Below, in pieces: positions 1 through 6,345 of a stretch of 35,529 nt of DNA. The DNA is from an uncultured Collinsella sp. (GTDB lineage: Bacteria; Actinomycetota; Coriobacteriia; Coriobacteriales; Coriobacteriaceae). The position numbers were made by a program, and so were the translations under genes. Below the pieces are notes generated by a model. That model made no database searches. It was not told the origin of the DNA and saw only the letters and a list, made by a program, of their open reading frames with translations. The first letter of the stretch is position 1, and the number at the start of each line of letters is the position of its first letter. The stretch lies in contig CAUCQW010000023.1 in NCBI GenBank assembly GCA_958445065.1, positions 1-35,529 of the forward strand. The letters run 5' to 3'.

Positions 1-472
1 TAGCGCGCGGCGGCGCCCCAGCACAGGCGATGCAGATGACATCGAGGGCCCTGGGGGTCGAGGCCTCCATCACCGACATCCAGAACACCGCGGCGCACGC
101 GAGGGCGGTGGGAACCGCACCCCTGAGGCCCACCCGCCGCGCAACTGAGAAGAGTGCGAGCGCACCAGCTACATCAATGAGTACGAAAAGGGCGCGAAGG
201 GCGGCCTCCCCCATCAGATCGTGCACCATGGCGAGCAGGACGCAGACGGGCCATTGCTGGCAGATATAGGGCAGCTGAGCGTGAAGTGTCAGGGGGTCGG
301 TCTCCGGCACGCGTCCGTTTTCGAGAATCCACCTCCCGGCGGCGATCATGTATCGCGCGTCGGGGCCGAACAGGCCCCCGGACATCGATACGGCCCAGAG
401 GCCGATGATTGCGGCCGAGGCAACCGCAAGATAGGCGCATACCGCCGACGCTCGTTGGGATTCCGATGACAT
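1..472 (-). CDS. Multi-pass membrane protein, glycosyltransferase-39-like N-terminus (partial)
   Basis: This minus-strand reading frame is open from an ATG at 472 to the left edge (157 codons), so the C-terminus is missing. The start is supported by GGAG five bases upstream. It begins MSSESQRASAVCAYLA and has a hydrophobic helix at about residues 10-30, then a loop with DARYMIAAGRWILENG followed by a VPETDPLT stretch and more hydrophobic segments. The pattern of an Asp in the first outer loop, then 'G-x-I-L-x-x-G-x-(I/V)-P-x-x-D-P' resembles the N-terminus of GT-C/family 39 polyprenyl-phosphate sugar transferases. That is a family resemblance only, as the catalytic core cannot be checked. It lies downstream of the pilin-like gene on the same strand but is separated from it by a strong terminator, so it probably has its own promoter or depends on read-through. 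Confidence 0.6.
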   Translation of the reverse strand, partial: MSSESQRASAVCAYLAVASAAIIGLWAVSMSGGLFGPDARYMIAAGRWILENGRVPETDPLTLHAQLPYICQQWPVCVLLAMVHDLMGEAALRALFVLIDVAGALALFSVARRVGLRGAVPTALACAAVFWMSVMEASTPRALDVICIACAGAPPRA

Positions 473-496
473 GGATGCTCCGATGCAAATTTCTCC

Positions 497-537
497 GAAA
501 AAGAAAACCCCGCCCCGGCAGTTGAGTCGGGACGGGG
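497..537 (-). terminator. Rho-independent terminator after the pilin-like gene
   Basis: On the minus strand the stem CCCCGTCCCG / CGGGGCGGGG (ten pairs, one G-T) closes a ten-base loop and is followed by TTTTCTTTTT. It lies just after the stop of the pilin-like gene and before the start of the membrane protein at 472. Confidence 0.85.
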
Positions 538-561
538 CCAAAGGGGAAGGCGTATTTGCGT

Positions 562-807
562 TTACGCCGGCAACGAGTAGCCGTTGGTGCCGATCTTGCC
601 TACAACGTTGGTGGCCATAGTGATGACGTCCCGGAGCTTGCCGGAGTAGGCGGAGAGGACGGTCACGAGGGCGAGGGCGAGCAGGCCGATGAGGATGATC
701 ATCTCGGTGGAGATGACGGCACCGAACTTCTCATTGGCTGCGCGACGCACATTGTAGGTCTTGGCCGCGAGATACGTGGCCGTGGCGTTCATGGTTGCAG
801 AATCCAT
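562..807 (-). CDS. Small pilin-like (Flp/type IV-like) membrane protein
   Basis: The protein has 81 residues, starting at an ATG at 807 with AAAGGAG upstream; a longer frame toward 954 has no ribosome site. It has a short, charged, Ala-rich leader (residues 1-27), then FGA-VISTE at 28-35 and one hydrophobic helix at about 34-54, ending in a polar tail. If prepilin peptidase cuts after Ala30, Glu35 falls at +5 of the mature protein, as in type IV and Flp/Tad pilins. This is inferred from pattern, not from a clear family match. No pilus assembly ATPase or prepilin peptidase is in the window. A strong terminator follows. The start lies 117 bp from a block of 10-bp-phased repeats shared with three other intergenic regions. 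It could also be an unrelated single-pass membrane peptide. Confidence 0.75.
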   Translation of the reverse strand: MDSATMNATATYLAAKTYNVRRAANEKFGAVISTEMIILIGLLALALVTVLSAYSGKLRDVITMATNVVGKIGTNGYSLPA

Positions 808-923
808 GATGCGCTCCTTTCGGTTAGGGGGTTCGAGTCTTTGGCCCCCGTCGACACGATAGGGGCTTACTTCCTGCCCCACGAGATAGATTCTGCTCCC
901 GTAAATGCGTCCGTGAGGGGCCA

Positions 924-953
924 TTTGGTGCCAAGTGGTGACAAACGGTGACA
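924..953. promoter_or_regulatory. 10-bp-phased direct repeats GGTGCCA/GGTGACA/GGTGACA (copy 1)
   Basis: GGTGCCA (927-933), GGTGACA (937-943) and GGTGACA (947-953) occur in tandem with exactly 10-bp spacing; GGGGCCA at 917-923 is a weaker fourth unit. It sits between the pilin-like gene (minus, start 807) and the toxin-antitoxin operon (plus). One-turn spacing of a heptamer suggests a multimeric regulator binding one face of the helix. The 808-1275 interval has no gene; besides this block I see only the GAAC-like palindrome at 993 and the operator at 1235. Confidence 0.6.
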
Positions 954-992
954 CGGGAATGCGTAGGTAGGCTATAACGTACGTTGCCGTAC

Positions 993-1004
993 AAACACAT
1001 GTTC
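993..1004. promoter_or_regulatory. LexA-like palindrome AAACACATGTTC (imperfect GAAC-N4-GTTC)
   Basis: AAAC-ACAT-GTTC differs by one base from the Gram-positive SOS box core GAAC-N4-GTTC. Two exact versions (GAACACTTGTTC) lie near the repeat copies at 2473 and 20579. The family link to LexA is inferred from the motif alone. Confidence 0.35.
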
Positions 1005-1234
1005 GTCTAGCATTGATGCCAACTGTACCCTGGCAGTCTCTAATCGTACGGTTCGGCGCAGCGCCGGAGTCGATGCGTTGATGGCTGTGAGTATTTAAAC
1101 AAGAGAAAAATGGGGCACGGCAGATACACGCTATCGAAACAGCCGATGAGATCGATCTCAGGAACGTCCCGAGCCCCCGCTTGGCGCCTTCTTAAAACGA
1201 CTTTCCGTGCGGACTCGATTATATGAAGTTCATT

Positions 1235-1260
1235 GATATGATAGGATTTCATATCATATC
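1235..1260. promoter_or_regulatory. Operator-like perfect inverted repeat before the toxin-antitoxin operon
   Basis: GATATGATA (1235-1243) and TATCATATC (1252-1260) form a perfect 9-bp inverted repeat with an 8-bp spacer. It ends directly against the Shine-Dalgarno site GGAAGGAG (1261-1268). A ribbon-helix-helix antitoxin is encoded downstream, and such proteins commonly autoregulate by binding palindromes at this position, so this is the likely operator. Confidence 0.6.
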
Positions 1261-1275
1261 GGAAGGAGAATGGGT

Positions 1276-1536
1276 ATGAGCCAGATAGGGGTTCACCCCA
1301 GAATCAGCAGACGACACCCCGAGGTGGCCGAAGCTGACGTAATCAGCGCGATGCGGTCGATGATTCGCTACAAGCAGCGTGGTTCGGGAGAGTGGATAGC
1401 CGTGGGTATGGATTCGCGGAACAGACTTGTCGAGCTTGTCTACATCTACGACGCCGACGATGACTACTTCTTTGTCTATCACGGGATGACCCCGCCGAGC
1501 GGCAAGACGCTCAGGGAACTCGGCTTGGAGAGGTGA
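1276..1536 (+). CDS. Putative toxin of a type II toxin-antitoxin pair (first gene)
   Basis: A protein of 86 residues. I chose the ATG at 1276 because GGAAGGAG ends seven bases before it; an in-frame ATG at 1270 is too close. The sequence opens with HPRISRRHPEVAEADVISAM, then has WIAVGMDSRNRLVELVYIY and ends with a VYHGMTPP segment. Small proteins with this shape (HP...EVxxxDV..., then a strand with 'AVGxD.xxRxVELV', then 'FH/YHGMTPP') are found next to antitoxins in actinobacteria and resemble DUF4258/BrnT-like RNase-fold toxins; this is recollection, not a search. The stop overlaps the start region of the ribbon-helix-helix gene that follows, so the two are co-translated. The operator palindrome upstream supports an autoregulated module. 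Confidence 0.7.
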   Translation: MSQIGVHPRISRRHPEVAEADVISAMRSMIRYKQRGSGEWIAVGMDSRNRLVELVYIYDADDDYFFVYHGMTPPSGKTLRELGLER

Positions 1537-1541
1537 TTTGG

Positions 1542-1814
1542 ATGAACGTGAACGATTTCATGGCAAAGCACGGCATCGCCGATGCGGACCTCGACCGCAT
1601 GGCCGCGCCCTACGAGGACGGCAGCTTCGAACCCGAGCCCGAAGGAACTGTGTTTAGCGGCTCCCATCTCGATGCCGTTGGCACTCGCCGCGTAACGGTG
1701 GTCTATGATGCGAAGGACACGCAGAGAGTTGCGCTGATTGCCCGAAGTAGAGGCGTGAAGCCGTCCGCAGTCTACAGGGACGCGCTCGAGTACTACCTCG
1801 CCGCGCAGTCCTAG
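1542..1814 (+). CDS. Ribbon-helix-helix (CopG/BrnA-like) antitoxin
   Basis: A protein of 90 residues starting at ATG 1542, eight bases after GGAGAGG; an overlapping GTG at 1533 is possible but has no spacing for a ribosome site. The C-terminal half (RVTVVYDAKDTQRVALIARS, then GVKPSAVYRDALEYYLA) has the strand-helix-helix layout of MetJ/Arc/CopG DNA-binding domains: one basic beta strand, a helix, a 'G-V/x-x-S' turn and a second helix. The acidic, Pro-Glu-rich N-terminal part (residues 18-35) probably binds and blocks the toxin encoded six bases upstream. The toxin-first order is less common than antitoxin-first but is typical of BrnT-BrnA-like pairs. Confidence 0.8.
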   Translation: MNVNDFMAKHGIADADLDRMAAPYEDGSFEPEPEGTVFSGSHLDAVGTRRVTVVYDAKDTQRVALIARSRGVKPSAVYRDALEYYLAAQS

Positions 1815-1824
1815 TTGCAAGCAT

Positions 1825-1849
1825 CCGATCCATGGGTCTTATGGATCGG
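1825..1849 (+). terminator. Hairpin after the toxin-antitoxin operon
   Basis: CCGATCCAT (1825-1833) and ATGGATCGG (1841-1849) form a perfect 9-bp stem with a 7-base loop, eleven bases after the antitoxin stop. The following AAGTATTATTC is only weakly T-rich, so termination may be partial. Confidence 0.5.
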
Positions 1850-1898
1850 AAGTATTATTCTGGTCGCTTAGAAAACCTGAATGTATGGAAACGTTCAG

Positions 1899-1957
1899 GA
1901 TGCAAGCAAAGGGGGCGGGGTACCGTGTGGTGCCCCGCCCCCTTTGCTTCCTGCATC
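1899..1957. terminator. Long GC-rich hairpin between convergent genes
   Basis: GCAAAGGGGGCGGGG and CCCCGCCCCCTTTGC pair over about 15 bp, with an outer GATGCA/TGCATC pair at 1899-1904 and 1952-1957. It lies between the antitoxin (plus) and the HNH gene (minus), so it probably stops transcription from both sides even without a clear U run. Confidence 0.6.
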
Positions 1958-2000
1958 GTGCCGTCGCCCGCTTGTCTACGAGATTGGCGTCTGAGAACCG

Positions 2001-2402
2001 TTACTCCTCGTACTTGTTTCCCTTCCCGCAGTTGCAGTCCTCGCAGAGAGTCTGAAGGTTGCTCATCACGGACTTTCCCCCGCGCGAGACGGGCTTTATA
2101 TGGTCGACGTGGAGCTTCACCCCGTCTTCGCGTCCGCGTCCGCACTTGACGCACCTGAAACCGTCCCGGCGCAGCACGTCATAACGCATCGCGCGCGTCA
2201 CATTTGCGTGCTCCTCGTCGTTGACCATGCGGCGATCCTGGTACTCCAGGCGACGCTTCTCCCGCTCCTTCTTCTTTTTCGATTTGCGATGCTCCTTCAA
2301 TAACATCGTCAGGATTGCCTCCGCGGCCCACAACGCGACAACGATCTGCAGGAGCGGCAATAGAGACCGCATTACCTGTGTGGCGGGACCCGACGTTTCC
2401 AT
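2001..2402 (-). CDS. Membrane-tethered HNH endonuclease
   Basis: The protein has 133 residues, with AGGAGG six bases before the ATG. Residues 13-35 (LLPLLQIVVALWAAEAILTM) are a single hydrophobic helix, followed by a very basic linker (RKSKKKKEREKRR). The C-terminal half is a clear HNH nuclease: FRCVKCGR, then LHVDHIKPVSRGGKS, NLQTLCEDCNCGKGNK. The His in VDH, the Asn in NLQ and the two CxxC pairs that hold the structural zinc are all present, so it should be an active metal-dependent DNA nuclease. A membrane anchor on such a small HNH protein is unusual and suggests action at the inner face of the membrane, for instance on incoming DNA; that is inference. It is divergent from the 2578 operon, with the second phased repeat and a GAAC palindrome between them. 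Confidence 0.85.
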   Translation of the reverse strand: METSGPATQVMRSLLPLLQIVVALWAAEAILTMLLKEHRKSKKKKEREKRRLEYQDRRMVNDEEHANVTRAMRYDVLRRDGFRCVKCGRGREDGVKLHVDHIKPVSRGGKSVMSNLQTLCEDCNCGKGNKYEE

Positions 2403-2472
2403 GAACTGCCTCCTAATTGGGGGATATACGCCACAAGTCTAAGCTCCTGCAGATGCCGCCGCCCCTCCACTT

Positions 2473-2489
2473 GGTGCCAAGGGGTGACA
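2473..2489. promoter_or_regulatory. 10-bp-phased direct repeats GGTGCCA/GGTGACA (copy 2)
   Basis: GGTGCCA at 2473-2479 and GGTGACA at 2483-2489, again 10 bp apart, lie in the divergent interval between the HNH gene (start 2402) and the 2578 operon. Confidence 0.6.
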
Positions 2490-2497
2490 CCCGCCCT

Positions 2498-2509
2498 GAA
2501 CACTTGTTC
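2498..2509. promoter_or_regulatory. LexA-like palindrome GAACACTTGTTC
   Basis: An exact GAAC-N4-GTTC palindrome nine bases after the phased repeat. The 15-mer CCTGAACACTTGTTC is repeated exactly in front of the VaFE adhesin gene (20492-20506). Confidence 0.45.
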
Positions 2510-2577
2510 ATAGCCTCCCGCACGCCTGCCCTCCAAACGATGATTGGATCATCGAGAGACCGGACGGAGGAGGAATT

Positions 2578-3291
2578 ATGGCAGAGATGCTTAATCTGGA
2601 TATGCTTCCCGATTGGCTGAGGGACATGGATGTCGGCGCGTCGGTGAGGCCCGGTGCAGATGGGAGCGCCCTTCCCTGCCTCACATGGTGTGGCAGCTTC
2701 ACGGTCCACGGCCTGGGATTCCACGCGATGAGCGGGACGACGACCGATTTCGCAATGGCCTGGCCTTTCGGCAACGGGGGCTGGCAGGTCCTGCAAGACT
2801 CCTACGACATCTACGACCCTATCGCCGGGCAGGACGGCTATATCGAGCCCGATAACCTCAACGACATCTTGGGTGAGAACGGCTACAGCTCTCTCAGTTC
2901 CTTTGTCGCGTTAGAGGGTAAATGGTGGCGCGAGGCCCTGACGTGCGCCGTCGCGGCCAAGTGGTGCAGGGAACGCTATTCGGTCCCCCTGACCTTTGCC
3001 GACGGGCACGCGGCGCTGTCGCGCCTCGTCTCCTGTGCCGCCGCGTTCTATCCGGATGCGGATAGGGCGCTGCTTGGCACAACGATTGCGCGGGAGATGG
3101 CCTGCCAGGAGAAAGACTACAACATGGCCGCCTACGGCACATCGCGCGAGCTCAAGGACACGCAGATCCGCTCAGGCGGCGTGGTTCCGCAGAATTCGGT
3201 TGGCCATGCGATAGGCATGGCGCCAATGGGCGGAATGACACCCCTACAAGACCCGGAAACGAAAGGCCGCGGGCCCAAGTTCGGCCATTGA
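2578..3291 (+). CDS. Uncharacterised 237-residue protein, first gene of a three-gene operon
   Basis: The ATG at 2578 is preceded by GGAGGAGG, so the start is firm. I do not recognise the family. There is no signal peptide or membrane helix. The first half is rich in Gly, Trp and Asp (WCGSFTVHGLGFH, then AMAWPFGNGGWQVLQ, SYDIYDPIAGQDGYIEP), and the middle is helical and Cys/Trp-rich (GKWWREALTCAVAAKWCRER). The last 25 residues are Met/Gly/Pro-rich and end in a basic KGRGPKFGH tail. The next gene starts 21 bases after the stop with no terminator, so it belongs with the two paralogous genes that follow. The promoter probably lies in the interval holding the phased repeat and GAAC palindrome. Confidence 0.85.
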   Translation: MAEMLNLDMLPDWLRDMDVGASVRPGADGSALPCLTWCGSFTVHGLGFHAMSGTTTDFAMAWPFGNGGWQVLQDSYDIYDPIAGQDGYIEPDNLNDILGENGYSSLSSFVALEGKWWREALTCAVAAKWCRERYSVPLTFADGHAALSRLVSCAAAFYPDADRALLGTTIAREMACQEKDYNMAAYGTSRELKDTQIRSGGVVPQNSVGHAIGMAPMGGMTPLQDPETKGRGPKFGH

Positions 3292-3312
3292 TGACAGAAA
3301 GGACTGATGGCA

Positions 3313-4809
3313 ATGTATGAGAGGGTATGGGAAGGTGCGGCGCCCGGCCCGGACGGGACCGAATGGGACCTCACACTCGAATTTAACGAGGATACAGGAC
3401 TGTTCCGAGTCTGCGGCGCGCTGGACGGAGAGGCTCCCCAGATCCACGAGTGCGCCGACCCGGTGGTATCCGGCCACATGGCGAGGTCTGAATTCGATCG
3501 GCCGGACAGCCCCGAAATGATGGCGCTCATCCCTCCCGCTCCTCTGGAGATGCGGGGCAGGTTCGCCCCCTTCTCATCCCCCGACCAGATCGTCTCGGGC
3601 TCATGGCGCACCCCTCGTGATTGGCCGGATGCGCGAAAGGACGAGACGGTCAGAGAGCTCCGTTTTAGAAGAAACGACATTGTGAGATTGACCGATGACG
3701 TAAATCCCAACCGACTGGCCACCATGGAGTGCTCAAGGCTTCTGAACGGCATGTACGGAGATCCGTCCCGCTGGCCGCGGCGCGCTGTCGACGCCGTGCT
3801 CCGCTATCCGCGTGGCACTATGCCCGGAAACAGATACCATGACCCAAGGCTCAGTGGCGCCTTGCTTCCACCAGAGTTCTCTGCCGCCATCATGCGCGTA
3901 GGAAGCGCGTTGGCGGGCAGAGCCCTGGGCTATCGCGATGCGGTATACGCCCTCTACGAGAAAGCTAAGTCCGACGGCCTGTATATAAACCGGGACTGGA
4001 AAGACTGTTTCGGCGTCATTCCAAGCGTGGACGCGGCTCAGTTTATCAGGGAGCTATCCGAAGGCGACATCGTTACCCTATCGCTTGCCGCCTGCTTCAG
4101 CTCAATCGGCGGAAGCGCAGTGGAGCTGGGAGATGTCCGGGTCGACCTCAAATCTGCCGTCTGGTTTAGAGATGTGCTCCAAAACGAAAACTTCCTGCAC
4201 GGACCGTTAGATGGTCATGCCTTGGGAAAGCTCCAGATCGGGGAGCTGGAGGAATACCTCGTGCAATCCGCAAAAGGGCTCCTGCACACAGCCTGGACCG
4301 GCGCCTTCCTCGATGGCGAGTACGAGGTGGGCCCTGAGGGCGAGTCGGACCGGGTTCTCATCTCAGCAAAGGTGGTTGATGAGGGCGACTGTATGGATGA
4401 GCGCGGACTTCTTCAAAGGAGCTGCTCATGGGTGGTCGTCTCCTGGTCTAAATCGGAGGACGTCTATCATGTCGAGTTGTGGCAAGCGCCAAAGTATCTC
4501 GCGAACGACCGCAAGAGCAGCAAACAGGCCTGGAGAGAACGGGACAGCACCTTCGACTCGTTCCAGTCACAATTCATGCCGGACATGCGCACCATGCCGA
4601 TGGCCATGGACGGTAGTGAGCCGGCGGCCTTCGTCAACGCCCGCTATGCGAGCGACCCGGACCGGCTGCTCAAGGAACGCGCCTACAAGGGTGCCCGAGA
4701 TAAGGTCGTGCCCGGCACGAAGTCGCTTAAGGAGAACCTGGCGAAACTCGATACGAAGATAAATGTAGATCGAAAGCAAGGCACTGGGAGCCGTGGTCAA
4801 CATGTATGA
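3313..4809 (+). CDS. Uncharacterised 498-residue protein, tandem paralogue 1
   Basis: I chose ATG 3313 because AAAGGA ends nine bases before it and because the resulting MYERVWEG aligns with MYEKVWSG of the next gene; ATG 3307 is also possible. No known domain is recognised. It shares a full-length pattern with its neighbour: FNEDTGLF near residue 25, a CADP motif, GRFAPF with IVSGSW and DWP near 85-105, CSRLLNGMY, YRDAV, then a C-terminal VVSWSKSEDVYHVE and FVNARYAS. It has no signal peptide or membrane segment, so it is either cytoplasmic or exported by another route. The C-terminus carries PGTKSLKENLAKLD followed by a basic tail, a motif also found in both Fic proteins of this window. The end overlaps the next start, which suggests translational coupling. 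Confidence 0.85.
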   Translation: MYERVWEGAAPGPDGTEWDLTLEFNEDTGLFRVCGALDGEAPQIHECADPVVSGHMARSEFDRPDSPEMMALIPPAPLEMRGRFAPFSSPDQIVSGSWRTPRDWPDARKDETVRELRFRRNDIVRLTDDVNPNRLATMECSRLLNGMYGDPSRWPRRAVDAVLRYPRGTMPGNRYHDPRLSGALLPPEFSAAIMRVGSALAGRALGYRDAVYALYEKAKSDGLYINRDWKDCFGVIPSVDAAQFIRELSEGDIVTLSLAACFSSIGGSAVELGDVRVDLKSAVWFRDVLQNENFLHGPLDGHALGKLQIGELEEYLVQSAKGLLHTAWTGAFLDGEYEVGPEGESDRVLISAKVVDEGDCMDERGLLQRSCSWVVVSWSKSEDVYHVELWQAPKYLANDRKSSKQAWRERDSTFDSFQSQFMPDMRTMPMAMDGSEPAAFVNARYASDPDRLLKERAYKGARDKVVPGTKSLKENLAKLDTKINVDRKQGTGSRGQHV

Positions 4810-6307
4810 GAAGGTGTGGAGCGGGAAGGTCGAGGGCTGCGAGATCTCCCTCGACTTCAACGAGAAGGACGGCCTATTCAGCTATGTCGCGAAAAAGGAC
4901 GGTGCGATAACGTGCGAGCGCCACTGTGCCGACCCGATGGATGCAGGCCTCATGGACGGACCCGGGGTCGAATGGGATGGCAAGACGCCCCTTGTCCCCA
5001 GCGCCTCGGAGATTAAATTCGAGGGCCGTTTCGCGCCCTTCCACACGCTCGAGGAGATTGTGGGTGGCACCTGGCTATCCCCCGCTGACTGGCCGGGTTT
5101 CCGAAAGGCGATGGCAGTCGATGAGCTGGCGGGCCGCATGACCCGGATCGCGAGGAGCTATGCAGGCGATCGCGCGCCGGACGAGGCGTACATGAACTTC
5201 GGCCTCATCGATTGCTCGAAGCGCCTGAACGCGATATACGAAAACCCCGACAACTGGCCGAATCGTGCATTTGAGTCCCTGTTCACTGTGACCGGGTACA
5301 AGGAGCTCACACTCGGCAAGAGTTTCGCCTTCAGCGACCACTATCTGCTCGCCGACCCGCACAAGATGCCCAGGCAGGTCGTCAAGCAGATTTGCATGAC
5401 GGCTGCGAACGGAAGACAGGAGCAACCCTCATATCGAGATGCCGTGGTTAGCCTATGCAGGCAATCGCGCGTGGAAAACGGGGGTAACGCCGATTCGTTC
5501 ACCGTCCTGCCCTTTGTTAAGGTGGGTGCGTTCATAGACGAAATCCGCAAGTCGGACAGGATTCACGTTGACCTGTATGCCGACTTCAACGGCGACAAAG
5601 TGCCGATGGCTCATTTGGGCAAAACGGCGATCACTCTCAATGAGATGGATGCCGAGAGAATAAGGCTGAACATTGACAGGGCTCACGAAAAGCATAGTTA
5701 CTACTGGTCGATAAGGGGGAAGGGCGCCTCCTCCAAGCTGGATTATTCGCTCCGCATGTTCGAACTAACCGAACTGGTCGCCGCCATCAAATCATGTGCC
5801 GACTGGAGCCTGTTCTTCAACCATTGCGTCTGCCTTCCGGATCTCGGTTATGACCTCGATTCCGACGGCCCGTCCGACCGCGTGCTCCTTGCCTGCGGCA
5901 TGAGCGAATGGCGCTCGGACGACGCCCGGGAGTGGATGGCCGTTTCGCGCTCGAAATCAGATCGTCTTTACCATATCGAGCGTATCGACGCATGGGATTC
6001 CTACGAAGGGCCTGAATTCGAGGTCACGGAATCGAGTGCAACGAAAACCTACCCGAGCGATCTCATCGACCAGATTGCGGCAGACCATAACGGGTTCAGG
6101 GAGACGGATGGCGTGCCGCCCTTCATCAATGCGCGATATGCCGCCCAACTCGAGCATTTGCGCGAAGTCTACCCCCTAAAGCAGAAGGTCCCGGAGAAAA
6201 CGCCTGGCACTGCGGCATTGAAGGACGGACTTGCGAAGCTCGAGAAGAAGGCTGAACCCAAAAAGACACCAAGCCACAACAAGCGACCGGGCTATTTCAC
6301 TTATTAA
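4802..6307 (+). CDS. Uncharacterised 501-residue protein, tandem paralogue 2
   Basis: The ATG at 4802 lies inside the end of the previous gene (8-base overlap) with GGGAG 11 bases upstream; a GTG at 4793 is less likely because the ribosome site would be too close. The protein is a diverged copy of the previous one: FNEKDGLF, CADP, GRFAPF, IVGGTW, DWPGFRKA, CSKRLNAIYENPDNWPNRA, YRDAVVSL, VSRSKSDRLYHIE, FINARYAA. The family and function are not recognised. The C-terminus has PGTAALKDGLAKLEKKAE and then a Lys/Pro-rich tail ending PGYFTY. It is the last gene of the operon, and a bidirectional terminator follows directly. Confidence 0.85.
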   Translation: MYEKVWSGKVEGCEISLDFNEKDGLFSYVAKKDGAITCERHCADPMDAGLMDGPGVEWDGKTPLVPSASEIKFEGRFAPFHTLEEIVGGTWLSPADWPGFRKAMAVDELAGRMTRIARSYAGDRAPDEAYMNFGLIDCSKRLNAIYENPDNWPNRAFESLFTVTGYKELTLGKSFAFSDHYLLADPHKMPRQVVKQICMTAANGRQEQPSYRDAVVSLCRQSRVENGGNADSFTVLPFVKVGAFIDEIRKSDRIHVDLYADFNGDKVPMAHLGKTAITLNEMDAERIRLNIDRAHEKHSYYWSIRGKGASSKLDYSLRMFELTELVAAIKSCADWSLFFNHCVCLPDLGYDLDSDGPSDRVLLACGMSEWRSDDAREWMAVSRSKSDRLYHIERIDAWDSYEGPEFEVTESSATKTYPSDLIDQIAADHNGFRETDGVPPFINARYAAQLEHLREVYPLKQKVPEKTPGTAALKDGLAKLEKKAEPKKTPSHNKRPGYFTY

Positions 6308-6319
6308 ACCAGACTAAAG

Positions 6320-6344
6320 AAGAGGGCCCCATGAGGGCCCTCTT
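6320..6344. terminator. Bidirectional terminator between convergent operons
   Basis: AAGAGGGCCC (6320-6329) and GGGCCCTCTT (6335-6344) form a perfect 10-bp stem with a 5-base loop. It lies between the stop of the second paralogue (plus) and the stop of the last Tat protein (minus). Confidence 0.85.
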
Positions 6345-6345
6345 G

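Noticed and set aside
174..488. 104-codon frame on the minus strand at the left edge
   Set aside because: It overlaps the membrane-protein frame starting at 472, which has a proper ribosome site and hydrophobic segments; this one is Arg/Pro-rich noise.
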